From the NCBI RefSeq assembly GCF_020535405.1, contig NZ_CP085036.1:868001-932000 (forward strand): a stretch of 64,000 bases of DNA. Direction: 5' to 3'. Origin of the DNA: Antiquaquibacter oligotrophicus. GTDB lineage: Bacteria > Actinomycetota > Actinomycetes > Actinomycetales > Microbacteriaceae. Below are positions 49,974-59,821 of this stretch, piece by piece. The notes beneath the pieces were generated by a model. That model had not been told where the DNA came from, made no database searches, and saw nothing but the letters and a program-made list of their open reading frames with translations. A program made the translations under genes and the position numbers. The first letter of the stretch is position 1. The number at the start of each line of letters is the position of its first letter.

Positions 49974-50518
49974 CCTCGAGCAATCGTGTGATCAACCGGA
50001 TGCTGCTGGCGCTCGTCGGCCTCGCGGCGCTGGTAGCGGCTGCCTACGTGACGGTGCGCGCGTACCCCGCCCTCATCCCGACAATCTCGATTCCCGCCCT
50101 CCCCGCGGTCGAGGGCGCGGCCCTCTGGTACCTCGCGGGAGCCAGTGGGATCGTCGTAGCGCTCTCGATCGCCTGGATCGTGACGCGGGGTCGAGGGAGC
50201 ACGCATGACGTGATTCACGAGAACACGCCGTTCGGCGTCGTGGAGGTGGATGTGCGGGTCGTCTCGGATCTCGTGTCGGCGCAGCTCGCAAACCGGCAGG
50301 ACATCGTCGGGGTGAGTGTGAATGCCTACCGTGTCCGCCGCGCAGCGACCCTCGCCCTCACGGTGACGGTTCGCTCGGGCGCCGACATCGAGCGAGTGCG
50401 CGATGACGTTGCGCTGGCCGTGGCCGAGGTCGACACACAACTCGAAAGCAGACTTCCGGTGGTCGTTCACATCACCGGGGCGCGCATCATCCGTGCGCGC
50501 GAGAAGCGCGTCTCCTGA
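49970..50518 (+). CDS. amaP: AmaP-like Asp23 membrane anchor
   Basis: The 182-aa protein has two TM helices (about 10-30 and 50-72) and a cytoplasmic domain with strands of the AmaP type (VVEVDVRVVSDLVSAQLANR, ATLALTVTVRSGADIERV). AmaP holds Asp23 at the membrane. ATG at 49970 overlaps the preceding stop. Confidence 0.78.
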   Translation: MTSSNRVINRMLLALVGLAALVAAAYVTVRAYPALIPTISIPALPAVEGAALWYLAGASGIVVALSIAWIVTRGRGSTHDVIHENTPFGVVEVDVRVVSDLVSAQLANRQDIVGVSVNAYRVRRAATLALTVTVRSGADIERVRDDVALAVAEVDTQLESRLPVVVHITGARIIRAREKRVS

Positions 50519-50546
50519 TCGGGACGCCCAACGAAAGGAGCCCATC

Positions 50547-50720
50547 ATGGGTGCAGACGACAAGATCAAGAACGCAGCCGAGGATCTCATCGGCAAGGGC
50601 AAGGAGGCGGTCGGCAAGGTGACCGGTAACGACAAGCTCGTCGCCGAGGGCAAGGCCGACCAGGTGAAGGCGGCTGCGAAGGACACCGTCGAGGACGTCA
50701 AAGACGCCTTCAAGAAGTAA
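50547..50720 (+). CDS. CsbD family stress protein
   Basis: The 57-aa charged helical protein matches CsbD: IKNAAEDLIGKGKEAVGKVT. These are abundant general-stress proteins of unknown mechanism. ATG at 50547 behind GAAAGGAG. It closes the Asp23 operon. Confidence 0.9.
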   Translation: MGADDKIKNAAEDLIGKGKEAVGKVTGNDKLVAEGKADQVKAAAKDTVEDVKDAFKK

Positions 50721-50730
50721 TCCCTCAACA

Positions 50731-50772
50731 GAGGGCGGGGCCCGGTCGGATCTTCGACCGGGCCCCGCCCTC
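50731..50772 (+). terminator. Strong intrinsic terminator after csbD
   Basis: An 18-bp perfect stem (GAGGGCGGGGCCCGGTCG with its complement) and a 6-nt loop, followed by a TTGTCCTCC pyrimidine tract. Confidence 0.92.
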
Positions 50773-50993
50773 TTGTCCTCCTTAAGGGGGACATGCTACA
50801 GTTTCGCCACCCGCTGACCCTAGCCTGGCGGCTCAATGAGGAGCCGCCTCGTACCAAGAAGGTGATACACCCGAGGTTCGCCCCTCTCCCGATGGGTTCG
50901 CTTTCCCGGTGCCACTCGCCCATCGTCGGCCATTCGGCGTCGCACGCCCCTGGTATCCCCCGGCACGTCCGCAGTGCACGAAAGAACCCGACC
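50773..50993 (+). promoter_or_regulatory. Promoter and structured leader of the CHAT-repeat surface protein
   Basis: TTGTCC (50773-50778) and TACAGT (50797-50802) with an 18-bp gap form a sigma70-like promoter. The roughly 185-nt leader that follows contains GGCGGCTC-AATGAG-GAGCCGCC, an 8-bp-stem hairpin. No known riboswitch consensus is obvious to me. Confidence 0.4.
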
Positions 50994-52787
50994 ATGTACA
51001 GAAACCAGTATTTGGCGACCCTCGGGGCGGTCATCCTGATTGGCGGATCGTCCGTCATCGGTGCCCTACCCGCCGTCGCCGACGAGACAGTGTCGACCGC
51101 GACAACCGTGGTGGAAGCCACCGAGACGATCGCACCCGGGACAGCTCCTGAAGCAGCGCCCGAGCCAGCACCCGAAGTAACGACCGAAGTCACGTCCGTA
51201 GAAACCGAGGCAACACTTCCGCAACCCGAGCCGGCAGCGGAACCCGTCGCAGAAGCACCCCCAGCCCAGCCGACCCCAGCCCAGCCGACCCCCGCCCAAG
51301 AGCCGGCGCAGCCGAACACGCCGTCGACGCAACGGTCCTCCCTGGACGGCGCGGTCGCGACCTCGGCCTCGGCGAGTTTCGCAGCGAAACCCGAGGATGA
51401 CGGAGCGACCAAAAAGATCGCGTTCTGCCATGCCACGGCCAGCGAGACGAACCCGTTCAACTTCATCGAAACGTCGGTGAATGCGTTCTTCCAGGCGGGC
51501 CACGATACGCATCAGAACTTCGAGGACATCGTGCCGCCCTTCAGCTACGTCAAGCAGGGCGACACGATCGACTTCCCGGGTTTGAACTGGGATGCCGAGG
51601 GGCAAGCGATCTTCAACGCTGGCTGTTCGACACCCGACGATCAGCCTCTCCTCGCGACGGCGTCGGTGTCCTTCACCGCCGCGACCTGCTCATCCCCGCA
51701 ACTCCTGGTGCTGGGAGCGATCACCAATGCATCCTGGGGCACCGTGACCGACCCGGAAGGGGACCTCGACTACCGTGTGGTCGCAACGGCCGACGATGGC
51801 GCCGAGTTCGCCGGAGGAGCCGGAGAGCTGGTCTTCGAAGGCCAACTCGATCCGATCGACAGCGGTCTGTCGTGCGACACCACCGAGGTCAAGAAGATTG
51901 AGTTCTGCCACGCCACGGGCAGCGAGCAGAACCCGTATGTGCTGCTCGAAACATCCGTCAACGCGTTTTTCCAGGCAGGCCACGACACTCATCAGAACTT
52001 CGAAGACATCGTGCCGCCCTTCTCCTATGTGAAGCAGGGGCAGGTGATCAACTTCCCCGGGTTGAATTGGGATGCCGAGGGACAAGCGTTCTTCGAGCAG
52101 GGATGCGGAACCGAGGTCACCCCGAAGATAGCTACCGCCGAGGTGAGCATCACCCCGGCAACGTGTGAATCCGGCGAGATGCTCGTCCTCGGGCCGGTCG
52201 TCAACGCCACGTGGGGCGAGGTTTCCGGACCCGTTGGGCCGAGCAACTACTCGGTCACCGCCACCGCGACCGGTGACGCGACATTCGAGGGAGGCCTCAG
52301 TCAGCTCACCTTCCAAGGCGAGCTCGACGGACCGCTCGACCCGACAGCTCCGCCCTGTGACCTCCCGGTGCAATCGCTCGTGCTGCCCACGGTCTCGTTC
52401 ACGCAGTTCACGTGCACCTCGCAGGGCAGCATCACACTCGGAGTCGCAGAGGGCTACAACCCGGACTTCGTGCGGTTCACCGTCAACGGTGCCTCCGGCC
52501 TGACTGTGGGAACCTACCCTGCGGCGCCCGGCCTCGCCACGGTCACCGCTCAGGCCGTGGAGCCCCACCAGCTCGAACCGGAGTGGGTCAACCCGCCAGC
52601 CTTCGCGTTCGTAGCTCCGACGGCGACGGAATGTTCCACCCCGGTGGCGCCGACAAAGCCGTCGAGTACGGTGCTGGCGCATACGGGCGGTAGCGCGACT
52701 GGCCCCGCTCTCGGGATCGGCTTGGCCGTGCTTCTCGCCGGCGCAGGAGCGGTGTACCTGAGCCGACGGCGCGCCGCGCGCCACTAA
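50994..52787 (+). CDS. Surface protein with two CHAT repeats and LAxTG sorting-like end
   Basis: The 597-aa exported protein has a signal peptide (1-30), a Pro/Glu/Thr-rich linker, and two near-identical modules (about 140-205 and 300-365). Each module begins FCHAT.SE.NP and contains FFQAGHDTHQNFEDIVPPFS and FPGLNWDAEGQA. The invariant Cys/His set suggests metal binding. The C-terminus has LAHTG, a TM helix and RRRAARH, a sortase-like signal, though no sortase is in the window. ATG at 50994; the longer open frame is the leader. Confidence 0.82.
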   Translation: MYRNQYLATLGAVILIGGSSVIGALPAVADETVSTATTVVEATETIAPGTAPEAAPEPAPEVTTEVTSVETEATLPQPEPAAEPVAEAPPAQPTPAQPTPAQEPAQPNTPSTQRSSLDGAVATSASASFAAKPEDDGATKKIAFCHATASETNPFNFIETSVNAFFQAGHDTHQNFEDIVPPFSYVKQGDTIDFPGLNWDAEGQAIFNAGCSTPDDQPLLATASVSFTAATCSSPQLLVLGAITNASWGTVTDPEGDLDYRVVATADDGAEFAGGAGELVFEGQLDPIDSGLSCDTTEVKKIEFCHATGSEQNPYVLLETSVNAFFQAGHDTHQNFEDIVPPFSYVKQGQVINFPGLNWDAEGQAFFEQGCGTEVTPKIATAEVSITPATCESGEMLVLGPVVNATWGEVSGPVGPSNYSVTATATGDATFEGGLSQLTFQGELDGPLDPTAPPCDLPVQSLVLPTVSFTQFTCTSQGSITLGVAEGYNPDFVRFTVNGASGLTVGTYPAAPGLATVTAQAVEPHQLEPEWVNPPAFAFVAPTATECSTPVAPTKPSSTVLAHTGGSATGPALGIGLAVLLAGAGAVYLSRRRAARH

Positions 52788-52792
52788 AGGTT

Positions 52793-52835
52793 CGAGGGTC
52801 TTCGCGCGGTCACCCCAACCGTGCGGAGGCCCTCG
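52793..52835. terminator. Convergent terminator between surface protein and transporter genes
   Basis: A 17-bp imperfect stem (14 of 17 paired), CGAGGGTCTTCGCGCGG against CCGTGCGGAGGCCCTCG, lies between the stops at 52787 and 52837. Confidence 0.65.
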
Positions 52836-52836
52836 T

Positions 52837-53994
52837 CTACCTGGCGACGAGCGCCAACCCCACGGTCGCCGCCGCAACGGTGAGGGGTGCAACGATGAGC
52901 CCGAGAAGCACGTAGCGAGACCAGCGGATGTCCACCCCGAGGGACTTCAGGCGCGAATGCCACAACAGGGTCGCAAGCGAAGCCCAAGGAGTAATGAGCG
53001 GACCAGCATTGACCCCGATGAGGAGAGCCGCGATGCGTTCCGGGGATCCGGCGACGGGCTCGAGCGCGAGGTAGGCCGGAAGGTTGTTCACGACGTTCGA
53101 GCCGGCCATTCCGGTGAACGAGAGCTGCAGGAGACTGAGCGGGTCGGTGCCGCTGCCAGCAACAGTGGCGAGCGCCGACGTCATCCCGAGCGAATGCCCG
53201 GCCTCGACAACGAGGAACAGGCCGGAAGCGAAAACGACCAGCTGCCAGGGGATGAGCGCGAATCGAAGAACCGATCGGCGACGAAGGGCGAAGACGACGG
53301 TAAGCAGCAGTGCGGCGGCGACGGTCGGAATCCACACCGGGATGCCCGTGACTAGAAGTGGGAGGAGCGCGATGAGCACGCCGGCGCTCCACCAGAACAA
53401 CACCCTGTCCTCCGGGGTGCCCGTCGCGTGCGCGACAAAACGCCCGGTCAGCTGACGGCGGAAGATCAGGAACAAGAACACACACGGCACGACGATCGCA
53501 ATGAGGGAGGGCACCGCCAAGAGCAGGAAGAACCGCCACGGGTCGGTGAACCCGAGGGCGTGGAGCGAGAGCAGGTTCGTGAGGTTCGACACGGGCAGTA
53601 CGAGCGACGCCGTGTTGGCGAGCCAGACCGTGGTGAGCGCGAACGGCATCGGCGGCAGTCCGTGCGCGGCCGCCACGAGCACCACCACGGGGGTGAGGAG
53701 CACGGCGGTGGTGTCGAGGCTCAGAAACGCTGTGCTGACAACGGCGATGGCGACCACGAGGAGCCACAGCAGCCAGGTGCGTCCCCGCGCAAGCCTGGCC
53801 GTCCGCTCGGCGACGGCGCTGAAAACGCCGGCTTCCGATGCGAGTTCGGCAACAACGGTTATCGCGACGGCGAAGAGAAGGATCGGCCAGACGCGATCGG
53901 CGACGGCGAGCGCGTCCTCGGTGGGGAGGATGCCGGTGACGAGGGCAACGCCGCCGACGACCAGCAGCGCGGCCCCGAGGATCGCGAGACGCAC
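52837..53994 (-). CDS. SLC13/ArsB-superfamily permease
   Basis: The 385-aa membrane protein has about ten hydrophobic segments and the SNLTN signature (LVLPVSNLTNLLSLHALG) plus GSNVVNNLPAYLAL, typical of ArsB/NhaD/SLC13 ion transporters. Substrate unclear: arsenite, sodium/proton exchange or dicarboxylate. ATG at 53994. Confidence 0.85.
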   Translation of the reverse strand: MRLAILGAALLVVGGVALVTGILPTEDALAVADRVWPILLFAVAITVVAELASEAGVFSAVAERTARLARGRTWLLWLLVVAIAVVSTAFLSLDTTAVLLTPVVVLVAAAHGLPPMPFALTTVWLANTASLVLPVSNLTNLLSLHALGFTDPWRFFLLLAVPSLIAIVVPCVFLFLIFRRQLTGRFVAHATGTPEDRVLFWWSAGVLIALLPLLVTGIPVWIPTVAAALLLTVVFALRRRSVLRFALIPWQLVVFASGLFLVVEAGHSLGMTSALATVAGSGTDPLSLLQLSFTGMAGSNVVNNLPAYLALEPVAGSPERIAALLIGVNAGPLITPWASLATLLWHSRLKSLGVDIRWSRYVLLGLIVAPLTVAAATVGLALVAR

Positions 53995-54021
53995 CGACCT
54001 ATTCTGCGCGCTCGTGGACAG

Positions 54022-54468
54022 CTACGGTGACGGGGTAGCCGCTGGCCCCGGAGTGGTGACGTACTTCTCGCGCGGCAACTCAACACGAATGTTGTCCGTC
54101 AGCACGAGCCAACCGTCCTCCTCGGGGACCGGTGCCGGATAGACCTGGAACGCTCCGAGGGGACCCGAGACGCCGAAGGGGCCACCAGGTCCACCGCATG
54201 ACGTCATCGCCGTCCAGCTGGACGCCAGGGCGAGACAGAAGTGCCCTTCTCGAGTGCGCGCGAGGTAAAGGTCTATGCCGTCATACGTCGTCTCGTAGCG
54301 CACCGTCTCGGGAAGGAGGTGGCTGGTGTCTACGACATCGAACTCCGGCCCCAGTGCATCTTTCTCGGTTTGCGGTCGGTCAAAGACCAGGTAACCCGGG
54401 GTGCCACTACATGCGCTCAGAGCCAGCGCGAGAATCGCACCACTGACACCAACCCGAGCTCCCCTCAT
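54022..54468 (-). CDS. Predicted lipoprotein, unrecognised
   Basis: The 148-aa protein has a type II signal peptide with lipobox LSAC (Cys20). The mature part contains YDGIDLYLARTREGHFCLAL and a GGPGGPFGVSG loop. No family recognised. ATG at 54468. It precedes the transporter gene in the same direction by 27 bp. Confidence 0.7.
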   Translation of the reverse strand: MRGARVGVSGAILALALSACSGTPGYLVFDRPQTEKDALGPEFDVVDTSHLLPETVRYETTYDGIDLYLARTREGHFCLALASSWTAMTSCGGPGGPFGVSGPLGAFQVYPAPVPEEDGWLVLTDNIRVELPREKYVTTPGPAATPSP

Positions 54469-54505
54469 GACCCCACGGTAGCCCGCGAGCTCGGGGGACG
54501 CTAGA

Positions 54506-55423
54506 TCAACCGTTCGGGGTCGGCGTGGGCGTCGGCGTCGGCGTCGGAGTGGTCGACTCGATGAAGGTTTCGCCCGCCGCGCTCACGACGAAGGCCTGGA
54601 AGGCAGCCAGGTCGTTGGGCGCACCCTCGTACTTCTCGCCATTAACGATGACTGTGGGTGTTCCCTCGACCTTGTCCACGTTCGAGTCCGGGAGGGGTCC
54701 GGTCAAGGCCCGCTCGGTGGATGCCGCGACCCATGGCCGGAACTCCTGCGAGCGGATGCACTCGGCGATCCCGCCGCCGGTGTCCTCGATCCCCGCGTCC
54801 CCGAGGAATTCAATGAGTTCGTCGTCGGACAGCCCCGCCGTGTTCTCTGCCGGCTGCCTCACGAAGAGCTGGAGGTGGTAGTCGTAGAACTGGTTGGGTA
54901 CCGAGTCGGCGACGCAGGCCGCGGCATTGGCCGCGCGCGTCGAGTACTTCGTACCCTGCGACGCCCGGTCGAGGATCGCGATCGGGTGAATCTCGAGCGT
55001 CGCGCCGCCGTTCTCCAGGAGGCTCGAGATGTAGTCCGCGTTCGTCTCCTCGAACTGGCGGCAGATCGGGCACAGGTAGTCGACGTACATCGTGATGCTG
55101 AGCTCACCTTCGGCGCGCTCGTTCGGCACCGGATCGGCGCCGGGCTGGAGGGCGGGCGTCTCGGTCGCGAGGAAGCCTTCACCGATACGGATGCCGTCGC
55201 TGGCCATGTTCGCGGGGCCGGGGCCTTCCGGCCGCACCGAGTTGACGATCACGAGTCCCACGATCGCGATGACCGCGAGCACGGCCACAACGATGCCCCC
55301 CTGAAGGAGGAAGCGGTTGCGGCGCTCCTTCTTCTTCTGTTCCTCACGGAGCTGGCGAGCCTTTTCGCGGGCTGCCTCTCGCTGTGCGTTCTTGGAGAGC
55401 TTTGCGTCGCTGGAGTCGCTCAC
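54506..55423 (-). CDS. DsbA-like membrane-anchored thioredoxin-fold protein
   Basis: The 305-aa protein has a cytoplasmic basic helix (about 8-42), a TM helix (about 45-65), and an extracytoplasmic DsbA-fold domain (about 100-285) with active site CPIC (about 119-122, YVDYLCPICRQFEE) and the cis-Pro loop EGTPTVIVNG. A Thr-Pro tail ends the chain. It likely oxidises exported cysteines. Start GTG at 55423 is preferred because GAGGT lies 5 nt upstream; ATG at 55438 is an alternative. Confidence 0.87.
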   Translation of the reverse strand: MSDSSDAKLSKNAQREAAREKARQLREEQKKKERRNRFLLQGGIVVAVLAVIAIVGLVIVNSVRPEGPGPANMASDGIRIGEGFLATETPALQPGADPVPNERAEGELSITMYVDYLCPICRQFEETNADYISSLLENGGATLEIHPIAILDRASQGTKYSTRAANAAACVADSVPNQFYDYHLQLFVRQPAENTAGLSDDELIEFLGDAGIEDTGGGIAECIRSQEFRPWVAASTERALTGPLPDSNVDKVEGTPTVIVNGEKYEGAPNDLAAFQAFVVSAAGETFIESTTPTPTPTPTPTPNG

Positions 55424-55639
55424 TCGGACCTCATTCATCGGGCGTCGGGGAAGGGCAACGCCGCCATCCGATGCATGCGTATGGTTCGCGCGCCTCGGGA
55501 ATTCTAGGAGAGGTCGCTGGGAGTTGGCTAACCGAGGTCGGCCGAGCGGTGTCATACTGAGAGGTGGTGGCCTCGGCCGCCGCATCCATTCACTACGGAT
55601 CGTCCGGCACGTACCTGCCGGTGAAGGAGTTAGTTTCGC

Positions 55640-56734
<1,095 letters not shown>

Positions 56735-56741
56735 TTCGCAG

Positions 56742-56777
56742 TCTCGGGTGGCGCGGAACGTTCCGCGTCACCCGAGA
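56742..56777 (+). terminator. Palindrome after ugpC
   Basis: TCTCGGGTG-G-CGCGGAA pairs with TTCCGCG-T-CACCCGAGA over a CG loop, with one mismatch. It begins just after the ugpC stop; no T-run follows, so it may be a terminator or RNA stabiliser ahead of the DUF4032 gene. Confidence 0.65.
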
Positions 56778-56791
56778 TCGAACGGATCCCG

Positions 56792-58063
56792 ATGAGCGGC
56801 GCACTCAACATCACGTCGGCGATTGCCGACCCCGGTCTTCTCGATCTCCCCTGGAACCTCCCGCTCGAGTCGTGGCCGGAGGATGCCATCACCGCCCTAC
56901 CCAAGGGCATCTCGCGCCATCTCGTGCGCTTCGCAACTCTCGGCGACTACGTTGTCGCCATCAAGGAGACCTCCTCTGAGCTCGCTCGGCGCGAGTACGA
57001 GATGCTCCGAACACTTCAACGTCTCGATGTGCCGTGTGTCGAACCCGTCGCCGTCATCACCGATCGTGTGGCGGATGACGGCGAGGAACTCGCCTCCGTG
57101 CTCGTCACACGTCACCTGCGGTTCTCGCTCCCCTACCGCGCGATCTATTCGCAGAGCCTCCGTCCGGAAACAGCGACGCGACTGGTCGATGCTCTCGCCG
57201 TACTCCTTGTGCGTCTGCACATCGTCGGCTTCTTCTGGGGTGATGTTTCGCTCTCCAACACCCTTTTCCGCCGTGACGCTGGCGCGTTTGCCGCCTACCT
57301 CGTGGATGCCGAGACGGGGCAGCTCTACGACAGGCTCTCGAACGGTCAGCGCGAGAACGATCTGGAGATCGCCCGCATCAATATTGCCGGCGAGCTTCTC
57401 GACCTTCAGGCTGGCGGTCGCCTTGAGGAGGACATCGACCCGGTCGCGATCAGTGACGGCATCGTCGATCGCTACCGCACGCTGTGGAAAGAACTGACGG
57501 GCCCCGAGCAGTTCGATCAGTCGGAGCGGTGGCGCATCAATTCGCGCATCGAGCGGCTCAACGATCTCGGTTTCGACATCGAGGAACTCGCGATCGTCAC
57601 CGATGACACGGGCACCCAGGTGCGCATTCAGCCGAAGGTCGTCGACGCCGGCCATCACTCCCGCCGTCTTCTCAGGCTGACCGGACTCGACGCCCAGGAG
57701 AACCAGGCGAGGCGCCTGCTCAACGACCTGGACTCGTATCGCGCTCGCTACGGCAAGCCCGACGCCGACGAGGAAGTGGTTGCGCACGAGTGGACTGCGA
57801 AGGTCTTCGAGCCGGTCATCCGTGCTATCCCGAAGGATCTGAAGGGCAAGCTCGAGCCTGCGGAGATCTTCCACCAGTTGCTCGATCACCGTTGGTACCT
57901 GTCGCAGAACGAGAGCCGCGATGTTCCGCTCGCCGAGGCAGTGTCGAGCTACATCGATACCGTGTTGCGTCACCGGCGCGACGAGGCGACGATCTTCAAC
58001 CCCGCGACGGGCACGTTCACGGCCCCCATTGACGTCGAGGGAGACTGGCGCCTCAACGTCTAG
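56792..58063 (+). CDS. DUF4032 (LPS kinase-like) protein
   Basis: The 423-aa protein has a kinase-like N-terminal half (VVAIKETSSELARREYEMLR, catalytic-loop-like FFWGDVSLSNTLFR, LVDAETG). The DUF4032 C-terminal region follows (about 240-423). Function unknown. ATG at 56792. Probably co-transcribed with ugpC. Confidence 0.87.
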   Translation: MSGALNITSAIADPGLLDLPWNLPLESWPEDAITALPKGISRHLVRFATLGDYVVAIKETSSELARREYEMLRTLQRLDVPCVEPVAVITDRVADDGEELASVLVTRHLRFSLPYRAIYSQSLRPETATRLVDALAVLLVRLHIVGFFWGDVSLSNTLFRRDAGAFAAYLVDAETGQLYDRLSNGQRENDLEIARINIAGELLDLQAGGRLEEDIDPVAISDGIVDRYRTLWKELTGPEQFDQSERWRINSRIERLNDLGFDIEELAIVTDDTGTQVRIQPKVVDAGHHSRRLLRLTGLDAQENQARRLLNDLDSYRARYGKPDADEEVVAHEWTAKVFEPVIRAIPKDLKGKLEPAEIFHQLLDHRWYLSQNESRDVPLAEAVSSYIDTVLRHRRDEATIFNPATGTFTAPIDVEGDWRLNV

Positions 58064-58065
58064 AC

Positions 58066-58104
58066 ATACCTTGAAGCACTATCCCTAGAACTGCGAGGTA
58101 TAGT
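58066..58104 (+). promoter_or_regulatory. PadR operator and leaderless promoter
   Basis: ATACCT at 58066-58071 and AGGTAT at 58096-58101 form an inverted pair. TATAGT at 58099-58104 is a good -10 box; the GTG start of the PadR gene begins 7 bp after it, so the mRNA is probably leaderless and the operator covers the promoter. Confidence 0.55.
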
Positions 58105-58110
58105 GGCGGC

Positions 58111-58455
58111 GTGAACATCGACAAGGATCTCGTCGCCGCGATGGCGACACCCCTCGTATTGGCGATCCTCGCGGAGGGTTCTAGCTACGGCTACGCGATC
58201 CTCGGGCGGGTGCGTGACCTCTCCGCCGGGGAACTCACGTGGACCGACGGCATGCTCTACCCGCTCCTCCACCGACTCGAGCGACTCGACTACGTGCGCG
58301 CCGAATGGGGCCGCTCCCCCGAGGGTCGCCGCCGCAAGTACTACGAGATCACCGAAGCGGGGCTTGCCCAGCTCGCCGAACAACGACAACAGTGGGCGAC
58401 CGCCACCCGAACCCTCGACAACCTCTGGGGTCGAGAGCCCCTCCTGGGAGTGTGA
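58111..58455 (+). CDS. PadR family transcriptional regulator
   Basis: The 114-aa short PadR (subfamily 2) starts MNIDKDLVAAMATPLVLAIL and contains SYGYAILGRVRDLS, DGMLYPLLHRLERLDYV and EGRRRKYYEITEAG. GTG at 58111. One base separates it from the membrane-protein gene that it likely represses. Confidence 0.92.
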   Translation: MNIDKDLVAAMATPLVLAILAEGSSYGYAILGRVRDLSAGELTWTDGMLYPLLHRLERLDYVRAEWGRSPEGRRRKYYEITEAGLAQLAEQRQQWATATRTLDNLWGREPLLGV

Positions 58456-58456
58456 C

Positions 58457-59821
58457 ATGAAGACCGACACACTTGACGAGCAGATCGCCGCATGGCGAAA
58501 GGCCCTTCTGCGCAGCGACGCGGTGACGGATGCCGACGCCGACGAACTCGAAGAACACCTCCGCGACCAGGCCTCCGACCTTGCCGCCGCTGGCCTCACG
58601 GACGACGAGGCATTCCTCATCGCGGTCCGTCGAATCGGCCAGGTTGATGCCGTCACCGCCGAATACGCGCGTGAACACGGCGACCGACTGTGGAAGCAAC
58701 TGGTGACCCCGGGGCGATCCTCCGACGGCTCGACGCGTCAGTCGGTGGGCGTCATGATCGCATTTGCCGCGGTCGCGATCGTGGTTCTCCACTCCGCGAG
58801 GCTCCTCGCCATGGGCGGATACAGCGACACCCGCTTCCTCGACGAGCCCATCCAGCCGTGGTTCGGACGGAGCTTCAGCCTGTTCGTCCTCCCGGTGCTC
58901 GGGGCCTACTTCGCCTACACACGCAGGTCGAGCCTGGCTCGCGTCGGAGTCATCGCCGCAGCCACCATCGCGCTCGGTATCGCCATCAACGTCTTTCCCT
59001 ACTCCAGCGACAGCTCGAGCGAAGTGATTGTCTCCCTCCACCTGCCATTCCTGCTGTGGTTCCTGATGGGCGCCCTCTACGTTCGCGACCTGCGGTCGTC
59101 GTCGGAGCGTATGGACTTTGTGAGGTTCACGGGCGAGTGGGTGATTTACGTCCTGCTCATCGTGATCGGCGGTGGCGTGCTGCTGTCGCTGACCTCCCTC
59201 GTGCTCGCGCCGATCATGCCCGATGCGATCGGCGAGATCTTCGTCTGGGTCATGCCCGCCGGTGGCGCGGCCGCGGTCATCGTCGCCGCGTGGCTCGTTG
59301 AGGCAAAAAAGAGCATGATCGAGAACCTCGCACCGGTACTCACGGCGATCTTCACGCCGCTGTTCGCCGCGCTGCTTTTGGTCGCGGCCGTCGGTTACGC
59401 CGCGCTGCGACCCGAGGACTTCAACCGCGAACTCCTCGCGGGCTTCGACGTACTCATGATCATCGTTGTAGCCCTCGTCGTCTACGGGATCTCCGCGCGA
59501 CCGTCCGACCGAGCACCGGGTGTGATGGACGTGCTGCGGCTTGTCGCGGTGGTCGCCGCGATTCTGCTCGACGTGATCGTGCTGATCCTCATGTTCGCGC
59601 GAGTGGGCGACCTCGGGTTGACGCCGAACCGGGTTGCGGCGCTCGGCCTCAACATCGTTCTGCTCGTCAATCTGATCGGAACAGCGTGGTTTTCCGCACG
59701 CCACCTAGGTGGGGCGCCCATCGTGCACCTGGAGCGCTGGCAGACCGGCTATCTGCCCGTGTTCGCTGGGTGGCTCGCCCTCGTTGTGGTGGCTCTGCCA
59801 CCGGCGTTCCTCTTCGGGTAA
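58457..59821 (+). CDS. Permease-prefix domain membrane protein
   Basis: The 454-aa protein has an N-terminal HAAS/permease-prefix-type domain (about 5-75; DADELEEHLRDQASDLAAAG, AFLIAVRRIG), then ten or so hydrophobic helices (about 95-450). Such proteins are regularly paired with PadR regulators. Function unknown. ATG at 58457. Converges on rlmB with no gap between the stops. Confidence 0.8.
   Translation: MKTDTLDEQIAAWRKALLRSDAVTDADADELEEHLRDQASDLAAAGLTDDEAFLIAVRRIGQVDAVTAEYAREHGDRLWKQLVTPGRSSDGSTRQSVGVMIAFAAVAIVVLHSARLLAMGGYSDTRFLDEPIQPWFGRSFSLFVLPVLGAYFAYTRRSSLARVGVIAAATIALGIAINVFPYSSDSSSEVIVSLHLPFLLWFLMGALYVRDLRSSSERMDFVRFTGEWVIYVLLIVIGGGVLLSLTSLVLAPIMPDAIGEIFVWVMPAGGAAAVIVAAWLVEAKKSMIENLAPVLTAIFTPLFAALLLVAAVGYAALRPEDFNRELLAGFDVLMIIVVALVVYGISARPSDRAPGVMDVLRLVAVVAAILLDVIVLILMFARVGDLGLTPNRVAALGLNIVLLVNLIGTAWFSARHLGGAPIVHLERWQTGYLPVFAGWLALVVVALPPAFLFG

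Noticed and set aside
50803-50993. Riboswitch in the leader of the CHAT-repeat protein
   Set aside because: The leader is long and has hairpins, but none of the conserved cores I know (c-di-GMP, TPP, cobalamin, SAM) can be read.
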